Both the position numbers and the translations under genes were made by a program. The notes beneath the pieces are model-generated. The model ran no database searches. It worked only from the letters and a program-made list of their open reading frames with translations, and was not told the origin of the DNA. Positions 49,165 to 60,104 of a DNA stretch of 64,000 bases are shown here, one piece after another. Position 1 is the stretch's first letter. Each line of letters opens with the position of its first letter. Source of the stretch: Lindgomyces ingoldianus (taxonomy: Eukaryota; Ascomycota; Dothideomycetes; Pleosporales; Lindgomycetaceae); the NCBI RefSeq assembly GCF_010093535.1, contig NW_022985194.1, positions 563,638-627,637 on the forward strand, read 5' to 3'.

Positions 49165-49482
49165 TGTTATAGTATCCTCCCTAGATCCTAGACATAACTG
49201 TATTAAACATGTACTAGAGTATTATTAGTGCACGTCTAACATAAACACAACATAACATAGACATAAACTTAAGTATAAACTGCTTTAACACTAACTAAAC
49301 TTAAAATAGGCTTAATTTATACTTAAAGCGCTTAGACTTTTAAGCTAAGTATTTAATTACTAATTTCCTTCTAAACTTTCCTATTCCTTACATAATGTCT
49401 TGTACCTACTATAATACCTTACGTAGTAATTAAACTAGACCTCTGTGAAGCTCTATAACCTTACTCGTGCATAATCGTGACA
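49165..49482 (+). repeat. 3' LTR of element B (318 bp)
   Basis: The end ATCGTGACA is inverted with respect to the start TGTCACGG of the 5' LTR. Identical in length to the inverted LTR at 59787-60104. Confidence 0.88.
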
Positions 49483-49487
49483 ACTGT

Positions 49488-51444
49488 TGTGTACACTAGT
49501 ACTAGGGGTATAGACAATTATTAGGTCTATGTAACATGTTAAAAGGGCTCTTCTAAGTCTACTATAGATATTCCTGTGTTTATACTATTTAAACAAGGTG
49601 TTCTTTCTATTAGTAATTATTAGTGCTATAAGTTTTATTTTTGCAGAGCGCGCACTAACTATAGCTCTATTGCATTGCTAGGGCCTTTCTGCTAATTACT
49701 AGGCTTAAGAGTAGCGTCTTAGGCTTTCTAGGTACTAGTTTTAGGACTTTAAACTAGGCAGGTCTGCCTAATTCTTCTAGTCTCTAATCTCTAATTTTAA
49801 TAAAGAATTGCTACTATTTTTTTTGTTTATAATGTTATATTTAACTCTAGCTATCTGTTGTATAATATTAAACATAAGGTAGTTGTTACTAATGTTTATT
49901 TAGTAAAGTAGGACTATGCAATAGCTTAGATAGTTATGTTATAGGCTGCACTTCTAGCATTTGCATTTCTAAAACTGTTAAAAGAGCTCTCTTGCTAAAG
50001 TGCTAGAAGTCTAGTCTTAAAGAGGGAACTATTTTTCTTCCTTTTAAACATTTATAATATATCCTTAGATCTAAGTCTTTTCTTTATATTCTTTAAGAAT
50101 TATAAGGTCTTGCAACACTATATCTAAGCTGCTAAAGTTTTAAATAACTACTTTCTAATACACTTTAAGATAGTCCTTTAAAAAATAGTTTTCTTTATAT
50201 TACTAGTAAAGTTTATTATTTAATCTTTTTTATATTTCCTTATCTATAAGGCTATATTTAGTAGTAATAGCTTTTATTATTACAGTAGTATTTTTATTCC
50301 CCCCCTTTTAGAAGTTTAGGCAGGCCTTGTCCTCTAGCCACTTTTATTGTTCCTTTGTTAGAGGCGGCCTATTATGTTCTAGAACTTAGCTTTTTTTAAA
50401 AGAGGGGCTTTATATATGCTTTGCATAACTAAGGTCTATTAGTTTTTTATTATATTATAAAAGTTTTTTCTTTTTAGGAATAAACTTTAGTTTTTAGAGA
50501 GTTTCTTTTTATTTCTTTTCTCTTTTACACTTCTTATAACAGTTGTTATAGGTTGTTACTTACATAATAAAATTTTTAAGGGTAGTTAGCTTTTTACTAT
50601 GCATAAATTTATCTTTTACTATCTTGCTTAGTCTGTTATAGAACATGCAGCAGAGGGCCTTCTAGTCTGTCTATCTACAGATGGCTAGCTGCTCTCTAAA
50701 GCGTGCTGCATAATTCTAGACTAGGCTAGTTCCTTATTTTATAGCGTTTAACTTATTAGCTGTAATCTTTTTTTTATCTAAAGTTTTATAGATAGCTGTT
50801 AGAGCTTTTTTAAAGTTTTTAATACTACTAAATATTTTTTTTGTTTTAAAAGTAAGTGCTTTACTATTTACTCTAAAGTTTATCTAATTATCTATATAGA
50901 GTTAGAACTAAATTGCAGAGAGGCCTTTTAAGTGTAGTTTTATCTAGGATATTATTTCTATATTAGTCTAAAATGCTTTTTTGTTGTATTACATATAGAG
51001 GTAACATTTTATAAAGAATAGTTAAAGGTTCTTTAATAATTCTTTAAAAGGCTTTAAAAAAGCTAGTTTTAAAGTCTTCTTAGCTATAATGCTTGCTTTT
51101 TTAGTTAAAATGTTTTAGATTTTTGCTAGCTTTACTTATAGTTTATGTATTTAATAGGCTTAGTTAGTTGCTTTTTAAGGGCCTAAAAGTTTAAAAAGGT
51201 TCTATAATTTTATTACTTTTTAGTAAAAGTTAGTAATTTTTTGCTTAAGTTTTAGTAATTTACTAACCTTATTACTAATCTGCTAGAGTTCCCTAATGTT
51301 GTCCTAGATTACATTAATCTGTTCTACTAGAACAGCTTTACTTTAGGTAGGAACTTCTATAGATTCTAATAGCGTAGTGTAGGCTATGTTAGAATCTAAG
51401 TTATGTTAAAAGGTATTTATACTTTTTAAAGGGGTAGTGTTTAA
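49488..51444 (-). pseudogene. D1 gag region relic
   Basis: Continuation of D1 beyond the nested element, between its 5' LTR (right) and pol (left). Homologous along its length to 56545-58210 of D2. Stop-filled; gag position inferred from the order. Confidence 0.6.
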
Positions 51445-52037
51445 TGTTATAATCTTTGCTTTGTAGAAGCACTTAGGTCTGCTAGTATTCCTATAGAGAG
51501 GTAGGACAGAGGGTAGAGGCTAATTTAGTAGGGTGTACAGTCCTACGTACAGGCTAATAGGCTAATAGAGAATAGTAGAGTAACTAGATTATAGTTTACC
51601 CTTTATGCAGCAGTAGAAAGGCTAGGTTAAACAGTCCTGTTAGACAGGATTAGAGGTATATATAGTGTAAAATATATAAATAGTATTACAGCTCTTTAGA
51701 AAGCTAAATGCTACTTAGTCTATGTAAAAAATAAACTAAATGTTAAACACACCTTCCTAAAGGTTGTTTAATGTAGGAACTATATACATGTGCTAGGGCG
51801 CTAAGGGGAGCTAGTGGGAGTCTACAGGAGCCTGCTAAGGAAGCTCCTGTGAGCTTCCCTAGGCTCCTATTAGTACTTAGCCCGCCTCTTTACTGGACGA
51901 CGCATTCCTCCATGATTGCAGGCAGCTGCGCTGCTCCCGCGTCCTCTGATTGGTCTGTAAGCGAGCCCTGCCCCAATCCAGCTAGATTGTGGAGCACTGC
52001 TGGTGGAGTTACGCTGGTCCAACCGTAGACCGTAACA
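51445..52037 (-). repeat. 5' LTR of D1 (593 bp)
   Basis: The partner of 38817-39409. The inner left two thirds are heavily RIP-mutated; the outer about 200 bases (51830-52037) are nearly untouched. The 69-codon frame at 51890-52099 falls in this GC-rich tip and is not a gene. Confidence 0.88.
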
Positions 52038-52052
52038 CTATAGACTATAACA

Positions 52053-55000
52053 CACTGCCTCTTCTCCCTAGTAGCGTCCTTACTGCTCTGCTTACACAAC
52101 TACGTTAGTAAAAGTTTGTTTATAAAGTAAGCGTCTACCTGCTAAAAAGCGTCTATAATATTTACTTTTTTATGCTAAATAGCTTACTAGTTTTATTTAT
52201 CTTATTATTTTTACACTACTTTTTATTTTAATGTTTTTTATTAGATAAAGATAAGACCTTATAATACTTACTAGTTATTAGAGTTATCTTATATACTAAC
52301 TTTATCCTTAAATAGATGTGTAGAGTGTGTAAAAAAAAAATAACTAGTGCAACACTTTTATCTCTAACACTTTGTAAAACTAGTTAGAGAAGAAGAGAGA
52401 AAAGCTTTTTTATTCTACTAATATAGTAAAGGCTTATAAATAGAAGCTTAATAAGAAATAAGCTTATTACTTCTAAAAATTAGTAAAGGCAAAGGCTAAA
52501 AAGTGTTTTAAATAGGATTATATTTAAAAATTACTAGATTTATTAGAGGCTTACTGTGTAAAGTATTTAAAAGAGAACCTTTTTTTTTTTTTAGATAAAA
52601 TAGAAGCCTTTAAAGCAGAAGCTAAAAAGCACTTACTTTTTTAACTCTTTTTATTAAGAACTTGTCTACAAAGGCTGCTACTATTTAGTATTAACATAGA
52701 TGTTTTTTTTTAAAATAGGTGCTTTATTACTTAGCTAGTTTCTTTTAAAAGAGCTTAAAGGTACTTTTATACTAACTACTACGCATTTTTTTAATTCTTA
52801 GCTAGTTTTTAGGTATTTTTACTAGTAAGCTACTTTTTTTATTTTACTAAAAACTTTTTTTTATTTTTTTAGTTACTAATAATATGTTTTACTTTATACT
52901 TAGCTTCTGTTTATTTTTATTTTTATATAGATAAAGGGATTTCCTTAAGTGCTTTTTCTAGCTTTAAGACATAAAATTATAAATGTATCTTTATATATAA
53001 AAAAAGCTTTAGCTTATAATTATTTTATTAAGTTTATAAAACTTTATAAAGTTTTATTTTTCTTTTTACTAGCTTTCTAGAGAGTTATAGTATTCTAAGG
53101 TTTCTTATTTTAAAATACATGTGATTCTTAAGGTGGATTTCTAGTGCAGGTTTATATACTTTATTTATGTATTATTTTATTATCTTTTAACTAGATTTAG
53201 CTTTAATTGCTAACTTTTTATATATGCTTTATAAGCTTAATAGTTAGTTTATTAATTCTAGTAAATTTATTAGTTAATTTCTATATAATATAAAATAAAG
53301 ATTATAACTAGCTAAAATTAGCTTTATATAGCATTTTCTTTATTATAGCAGATTGTACTATATTAATAGTAAGTTAGGCTATTAGAAGCTATTCTGCCTA
53401 GTTATTTTAACTATAGGAAACATATTTTCTTAAGTATTTTTCTACTTTAGCATTTACCTGTTTAGTCTAACTATCTATTTATAAGTAGTATGTAGTAGAT
53501 AACTTATATGTTTTGCTAAAGTGTCTTATAGCTACTTTTTAGAAGTTGCTAGTAAATAGCTTGTCTCTATTAAAGATTATAATTCTAAAGCATTTATAAA
53601 CTAATACTATATTTTATTTAAGTTTATATATAAACTTCTTAGCTATAATAATTTTTTTAATAGCTAGGTATGTAAATACTTTATAGTCTTATTAAAAGCT
53701 ACTATTATTATGTTGCATATTCTTTCTATACTTAGTTTCTTAGACAGGGGAAGTCTTATAATAAAATTTATAGTAATTATTATCTATAACTACCTTAGAG
53801 CTTTAATTAGTTATAGGTATTTATACATTTTATGTCTTTAAAGGTTGTTTCTATTACATGTGTTACACTTTTCAAGTACTTCTATGCACAATTGCTTTAT
53901 TTTAGGTATGTGCTAGAAAATAGTATTTCTTAGCTTCTTCTAAAGAGTGCTAATCTCTAGGTAAGACTTATAGTATTTATAGATTAAGTTTTTCTATCTT
54001 TACTTAACTACTATAAGCGCGTAGAATTTCTTTATAGGCCTAAGTTTATTATAAACTAATCTTTTTTTTATTTTTTTAAAAAAAGTAAACTTTTTAGTTT
54101 TTTTATTATTATTATTAAAGTAGTTAAGTTTTTAGCTAAGAGTGTTAGCCTACTAGTTTTATGCTTCTAAAATATATTTAATAATGCAGTTAAATTAGGC
54201 AAGTTCTATTACTTATTATACATACATTAGTAAGAGTTTCTTTATAGTTAAAAACATAACTAGATTTACATAGTCTGTTATAATATTAAAGTATTTTCTT
54301 GTTCTGTACAATTTTATTACCTATATTTATACTACATTTAGTATTGCTTTTAATTTTTGTTAAGTACACTGTAGTCTACTTTAGCTTCTAAGAACTTAGC
54401 TAAGTAGTATGCTACTAAGTGCTACTTCTTGTCTTCTTATTTCTAGTAGAGTGCTGCACTGCTTACTTTTAAAGATGCGTCTATATAAATTTTTGTATCT
54501 AATCTAGAGTTATACATTCTTAGCACTAGTTTAGTAGTAACAGCTTACTTTAAAGCTTTAAAGGCGTTATTTATCTGTAGGGTTTAAATAAACCTTACTA
54601 CTACTTATTTCTTTATAGTTGTGTTAGTTAATAGTAAAGTAATTTTTAAATAATTCTTAATTATTTATTTAATATATTTAGATAGTCTAAGAAATTTCTT
54701 AATTTTCTTAATTATTATAAGTTTTAGCTATTCTAAGATCTTTTATATTTTAGTAGAGTTAATCTTAATTTTATTACTATTAATTATAAATTCTAGATAT
54801 TCTATTTTAGTAATATAAAATTTGCATTTAAATAGCTGTAAGTAAAGACTATATTTTTATAACTTTTCTAATACTATCTGTACTTTTTATACATAATCTT
54901 TAAGTGTGTCCTTTATATAGATAAGAACGTTATCTAGATATACTAGTATAAAGACATTAAGGTATAGGTTTAAAGCTATGTTAATAATTCTTTAAAATGT

Positions 55001-58000
55001 TGCTAAAGCGTTTATTAAACTAAACAGCATTACTAGTAGCTTATATAGTTTTTATAAAGTTTAAAAAGATGTAAGCTATTTATCTTTTTATTTTTTTTTT
55101 ATTAAATTTATTCTATACATTAAACTTTATAAAGTATAGAGTTCTTTTTAGTTAGTTTATAATATCTTATATAATTAAAAAAGAAAATTAGTTTTAAATT
55201 ATATTATTATTTAAAGTTTAATAGTCTTAATAGACTTAGATTTTTTCTTCTTTCTTTTTTATAAAGACTACTGCTAAGGCAACCAGACTATAGCTTTCTT
55301 AAATATAGCCTTATACTAACATTTAGTTAATATACTCTTATAAGGCTTCCTTCTATAGTTTTATTAAAGGTTAAAGCCTATAAGTCTTTAAGTTTAGGTT
55401 CTTTATTAGGTTTATAGTGTGGTCTTATAGTTAATGTAGAGGCAGTTCTCTTAGATCTTTAGGCGTCTTTAATATATCTTAATAATTCTTATATTTAGTA
55501 AAGATAGTATGCTTTTTTTAGATCTTATAAATGCTAATCTATTCTACATCTTTATTAGTTTTAATTTTTTTATAAAACACTTTTTCTAGTTTTTTTTTAT
55601 TACTTTTATTACTTAAGCTTTTAGCTTTTAGTAAGAGAATTTTTAAAGTTTTTATTTTTTAAAGTAGTAACTGCTACCTTGTTTTACTTATTTATAGGTT
55701 AAGCATAAATTATCTTAGCATACTAACTAGGTTATACATGTGTAGTCTTCTAGACCTTCTATAGTTATTATTTTCTAATTAATAGCAGAGTTATACTTTC
55801 TAAGCTAGTTATAGCCTAAGATTGCATTATATTTACTTTTTAATAAGAGTATGCTTATAGACCTCTAGTCTTTTATGTTTAGTGTTATAAAAGTCTTATT
55901 ATATGTTTCTAGGTTAATTTATCCTTTACTATACTTTATTAAAAAGGTGTTAGTAAAGGTTACCTTAAATAAGTCTTTCTTAATTTAGAATAAGATGCTT
56001 TACTTATATACCTAGTCTTTATCTACTATAGTAAAAGTGCATCTGCTATTAATAAGAGCTAGTCTTAATTATCTCTTAAACATAAAAGTTATAGTTAGGC
56101 TATGTCCTACTTCTTATCCTATAGCAACTAGGGCTAATATGTTATAAAGTACTTTTTTATTTTTAAAGAAGTAAAAGTTTATATTTTAAAAGTTATTAAA
56201 TTTATTCTTTTATTTTTTATATATTTAATATTCTTTATTATAGCAGTTAGCTGCTTTATATTTATAGTCTTCTACTAGGTAGTGTAATGTTAGGTAATCT
56301 TTTTTTTATGCAGCTTTCTACTAAAAATAGTAAAACCTGTAATTACTTTTATTATTATAGTTAGGCTATTTTTTCTATTTATAAAGTAAGGCTGTTTAAC
56401 AAGTGTAGTAATTTATAGTTTTATAGGCTAAAGCTGTTTTTTACTATAGACATCTATTATAGTTCTTTTTCTATGTAGGCTACTAGCCTGCTTAGTGCTT
56501 GTTGTTTTAGTGCTTTATGTAATACTATTGTGTGCACTAGTACTAAGAGTATAGACAGTTGTTAGGTTTATAAAAGGTGTTAAGAAAGCTTTTTTAAGTC
56601 TACTAAAAATATTTTTATGTTTATACTACTTATACAGAGTGTTCTTTCTACTAGTAATTGTTAGTGCTATAAAAGGCGCTTTTATAGAGCATACACTAAC
56701 TATAATTCTGTTGCATAATAAGAGCCTTTCTGCTAATTACTAGGCCTAGAAGTAGTGTCTTAGGTTTTCTAAAGTCTAGTTTAAGGACTTTAAACCTAGT
56801 AGGTCTTTCTAGTCTTTCTAACTTTTAATTATAAATTTTTATAAAGAACTGCTATTGCTTTTTTTTACTTACTATATTATACTTAACTTTAGCTATTTAT
56901 TAGACTATGTTAAATGTAAAATAGTTATTACTAATACTTATCTAGTAAAGCGCAACTACATATTTATTAAAGTAGTTATGTTATTAACTGCATTTCTAGC
57001 ATAAGCATTTCTAGAACCTTCTAGAAAGCTCCCTTACTAAAGTGCTAAGAGTCTAGTTATAAAGAGAAAACTATTTTTTTCTCTTAATATTTATAATATA
57101 TTCTTAGATTTAAGTCTTTTCTTTATATTTTTTAAGAATTATAAAGTCCTGCAACACCTAATTAAGGCTACTAAAATCTTTAATAAATACTTTTTAATAC
57201 ACTTTAAAGTATTTTTTTGAAAAGTAGTTTTTTTTATATTACTAGTAAAGTCTATTATTTAATATTTTTAATATTTCCTTATCTATAAAGCTGTATTTAG
57301 TAGTAATAGCTTTTATTATTATAGTAGTATTTTTATTCTTCTTTTTTTAGAAGTCTAAGTAATTTTAGTAGAAATGTTCTACTTTTTTTTATAGTTTAAG
57401 TAGGCCTTATCTTTTAGCTACTTTTATTACTTCTTAGTTAAAAGCAGCTTATTACATCTAAAGGCTTAGCTTTGCTTTAAAGAAGGGCTTTATATATATT
57501 TTATATAACTAAAGTTTATTAGTTTTTTATTATAATAAGAGGCTTTTCTTTTTTAAGAATAAACTTAGGTTTTTAAAAAGCTTCTCTACGCTGTTTCTCT
57601 TTTTTATGTTCTCTATGCTTATTATTATAAAGTGTTGCTTTTGTAATAAAATTTTTAAAAGTAGTTAACTTTTTATTATATATAAATTTATTTTTTATTA
57701 TATTTTTTAGTCTATTATAGAACATCTAGTAAAGGGCCTTTTAGTCTGTCTATCTGTAGATAGCTAGCTACTCCCTAAACCGTACTGTGTAGTACTAAGC
57801 AGTTCCTTTTCCTTATTTTAGAGTGTCTAGCTTATTAGTAGCAATTTTTTATTTATCTATAGTTTTCTAAATAGTTAATAAAGCCTTTTTAAAGGCTTTT
57901 ATACTACTAAATATTTCCTTAGTCTTAGAGCTTAGTGTAGTGCTATTTCCTTTAAAATCTATCTAGTTGTCTACATATAGCTAGAACTAGATTATAAAAG

Positions 58001-58337
58001 GTCTTTTTAAATGTAATCCTATTTAGAATATTATTTCTACATTAGTTTAAAATGCTTCTTTATTATACTACATATAAAGGTAGCATTTAGTAAAAAAGGG
58101 GTAAAAGTTTTTAAGTAAACTTTTAAAAAGCTTTAAAAAAGCTAGTTTTAAAGTCTTTTTTAGCTATAATGCTTGCTTTCTTAGTTAAGATATTCTAAAG
58201 TTTTACTAGCTTTACTTATAATGTATGTATCTAGTTTATAGAGCTTATAGCTAATTAAAAATTTATTAGTGTAAGTTGGCTATTAAATTTAGCTACTTTT
58301 AAGTGTAGATTTTTAACTTTTTTATAAAGACTAATTA
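52053..58337 (-). mobile_element. Ty3/Gypsy element D2, internal region
   Basis: Begins right after the split 3' LTR and parallels the D1 internal region in the same order, without the nested B element. Examples are the RNase H region about 54350-54540, the reverse transcriptase region about 54700-55300 and the junction at about 56525. It is more degraded than D1. Homology to D1 fades around 58215, and its 5' LTR is missing; a Copia fragment begins at 58338. Hence D2 is truncated or interrupted there. Confidence 0.75.
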
Positions 58338-58556
58338 TGTTGAATAGACTCTATGCTAGCTATGCAAAGCAAAGAGGTTTGCACAGTGTACACATCGCGC
58401 GGGGGGGGGGGTTGCAGGTAACTGGTGTTGATTCTTGTTTTTCTAAGTCTGTGCAAAGGAAAGGGTATTTATCTGTCTGTGCGTACAACTGTGACACAAG
58501 ACTATGTCACGTGACGCCTAACTGCGTATCTAAATACTACTATTTAGACACTAGCA
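58338..58556 (-). repeat. Copia LTR (219 bp), little affected by RIP
   Basis: On the minus strand it starts TGCTAGTGTC and ends CTATTCAACA. It is GC-richer than all its surroundings and contains a run of ten or more G at about 58402. The 91-codon frame 58337-58612 arises from this LTR and has no domain. Confidence 0.65.
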
Positions 58557-59786
58557 ACTTTTTTTTTTTCTTTATACAGACCTTGCCTAGTTTGCTCTAC
58601 TTATACTACTAAAGCTTTTTTAGCACAGCGCCCTGTTTATTATCTTGTACAGGCCTAAGCCTATTAACTAACGCTTTAACTCTAATAGTTAGTTAGTTAC
58701 ATAAAACTAGTTCTTTAAGAGCAGAGTTTAGCGCCTTTTTTATATAGGCATCTACTAGGTTATTCTTTCTATTAATCTACTTAATTTTTATAATCTTTTT
58801 TTTCTTATATAATTCTTAAATTAACATAATATTAATTATAAGCCTTTTTTTATTTATTATACTAAGCTTTATAAGACATTTATACAGAAATCTTAAGTCT
58901 ATGCATAGTATAATAGGTATTAGAGGTAGTCTAAGTATACGTATAATTTAGTTAATTATTATGCTTAGTGCAATTGCGTAGTTAAATCCTCCTACTATTC
59001 TATATAATTTACTAGCTAGTATAGAGTAGGTAACCTGTTTACACTTAAAGAAGTTCTAGTGTATAATATTACTTATAATTTTAAAGTTATATAAGTTCTT
59101 AGTACACTACTTTATTCTAAGAATAATAAGAAAGCTAAGCTATAAACTTAAGTTTTTATTATTTATAAATAATTTATTAGTAAAGATAAACAACTTTATA
59201 TAAAAAAGATTAAGTAGTACATATAATAATCTTTAATTTTAGTTATTAATTTACTATTAGATTTATACATTTAATGCCTTAATATTATGATATAACAGTA
59301 ATATAACTTAAGCAGCAGTAGATAGGTTAAATGCTGCCTTAGGTTAACATATAGACGTAATATAGGCACCTTATGCGCGCTGTTTAATGTACTTCTGCGC
59401 AGCGTCCTCTGCGTTTAGGTCTACTGTATAGAGGTTCTTAGCTTATCTTTTTTAAGTTAATAAAATTATAGTTTTATTTTATATAAGCTAAATTTTTTTT
59501 TTATTAAATTTTATAAGCTATTTATATAATAATATTATTTTAAGTTTTATATAAAACTTAGCCTTCTACAGCTTTTTTTCTTTATGTTGCATAAAATTAG
59601 TTATAATAATACTAAAAGTGTTATCTATTTACAGCCTTATAACTCTAAATGTTTTTATGCCTTTATACATAATTAATAGGCATAGATTATATAAGAAGGT
59701 TTTTATGTAAAGTTTATTCTTATAGTAGTTATAGTATGTCTTAAACTAATACATACTAGATTCTGCTGCGCTATATAGTAGTTATA
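58338..59786 (-). mobile_element. Copia-type fragment on the minus strand
   Basis: A minus-strand 3' LTR (58338-58556) is joined through a polypurine tract (A-rich on the minus strand, 58557-58575) to stop-filled sequence. That sequence resembles Copia RNase H (CKQVTYSILASKLY near 59000) and reverse transcriptase (FKTYHNYYKNKLYIKTFLYN near 59700). The order is right for the 3' end of a Copia element. It is cut off at 59787 by an inverted copy of Gypsy element B. Confidence 0.7.
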
Positions 59787-60104
59787 TGTCACGATTGTGC
59801 ACGAGTAAGGTTATAGAGCTTCACGGAGGTCTAGTTTAATTACTATGTAAGGTATTATAGTAGGTACAAGACGTTGTGTAAGGAACAGAAAGGTTTAGAA
59901 GAAAATTAGTAATTAAATACTTAGCTTAGAAGTCTAAGCGCTTTAAGTATAAATTAAGCCTGTTCTAAGTTTAGTTAGTGTTAAAGCAGTTTATGCTTAA
60001 GTTTATGTCTATGTTATGTTATATTTATGTTAAACATGCACTAATAATACTCTAGTACACGTCTAATACAGTTATGTCTAGGATCTAGAGAGGATACTGT
60101 AACA
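59787..60104 (-). repeat. 3' LTR of the second element B copy (318 bp)
   Basis: Begins TGTCACGATTGTGCACGAG and ends ACTGTAACA. It is the inverse of 49165-49482 and of the same length. Confidence 0.88.

Larger units (their letters stand above)
43902..49482 (+). mobile_element. Ty3/Gypsy element B, nested in D1
   Basis: Begins TGTCACGGTATCC and ends ATCGTGACA, with ACTGT on both outer sides. The 3' LTR is 49165-49482 (318 bp); the 5' LTR is cut by an assembly gap after 95 bases. The plus-strand order is zinc knuckle (45101), reverse transcriptase (46711), RNase H (about 47150) and integrase (about 47815 on), which is Gypsy order. A polypurine tract (AATAAGGGGAGGGGTAC) precedes the 3' LTR. A second copy lies at 59787 onward on the minus strand. 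All frames are broken. Confidence 0.88.
38817..52037 (-). mobile_element. Ty3/Gypsy element D1, full length, with a nested Gypsy inside
   Basis: LTRs of 593 bp at both ends (38817-39409 and 51445-52037) are bordered by CTATA on both outer sides (38812-38816 and 52038-52042). The polypurine tract GGGAGGAGGGGCAGCG adjoins the left LTR on the minus strand, giving the orientation. Inside are reverse transcriptase and RNase H relics on the minus strand. A different Gypsy element (43902-49482 plus its 5-bp duplication) interrupts it; without that, D1 is 7635 bp. All frames are broken by RIP. Confidence 0.88.

Noticed and set aside
51890..52099. 69-codon minus-strand frame
   Set aside because: It lies in the GC-rich, RIP-spared tip of the D1 LTR and crosses the insertion boundary.
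58337..58612. 91-codon plus-strand frame as a cysteine-containing effector
   Set aside because: No signal peptide. It starts at an LTR boundary and ends in a poly-Phe run encoded by the polypurine-tract complement.
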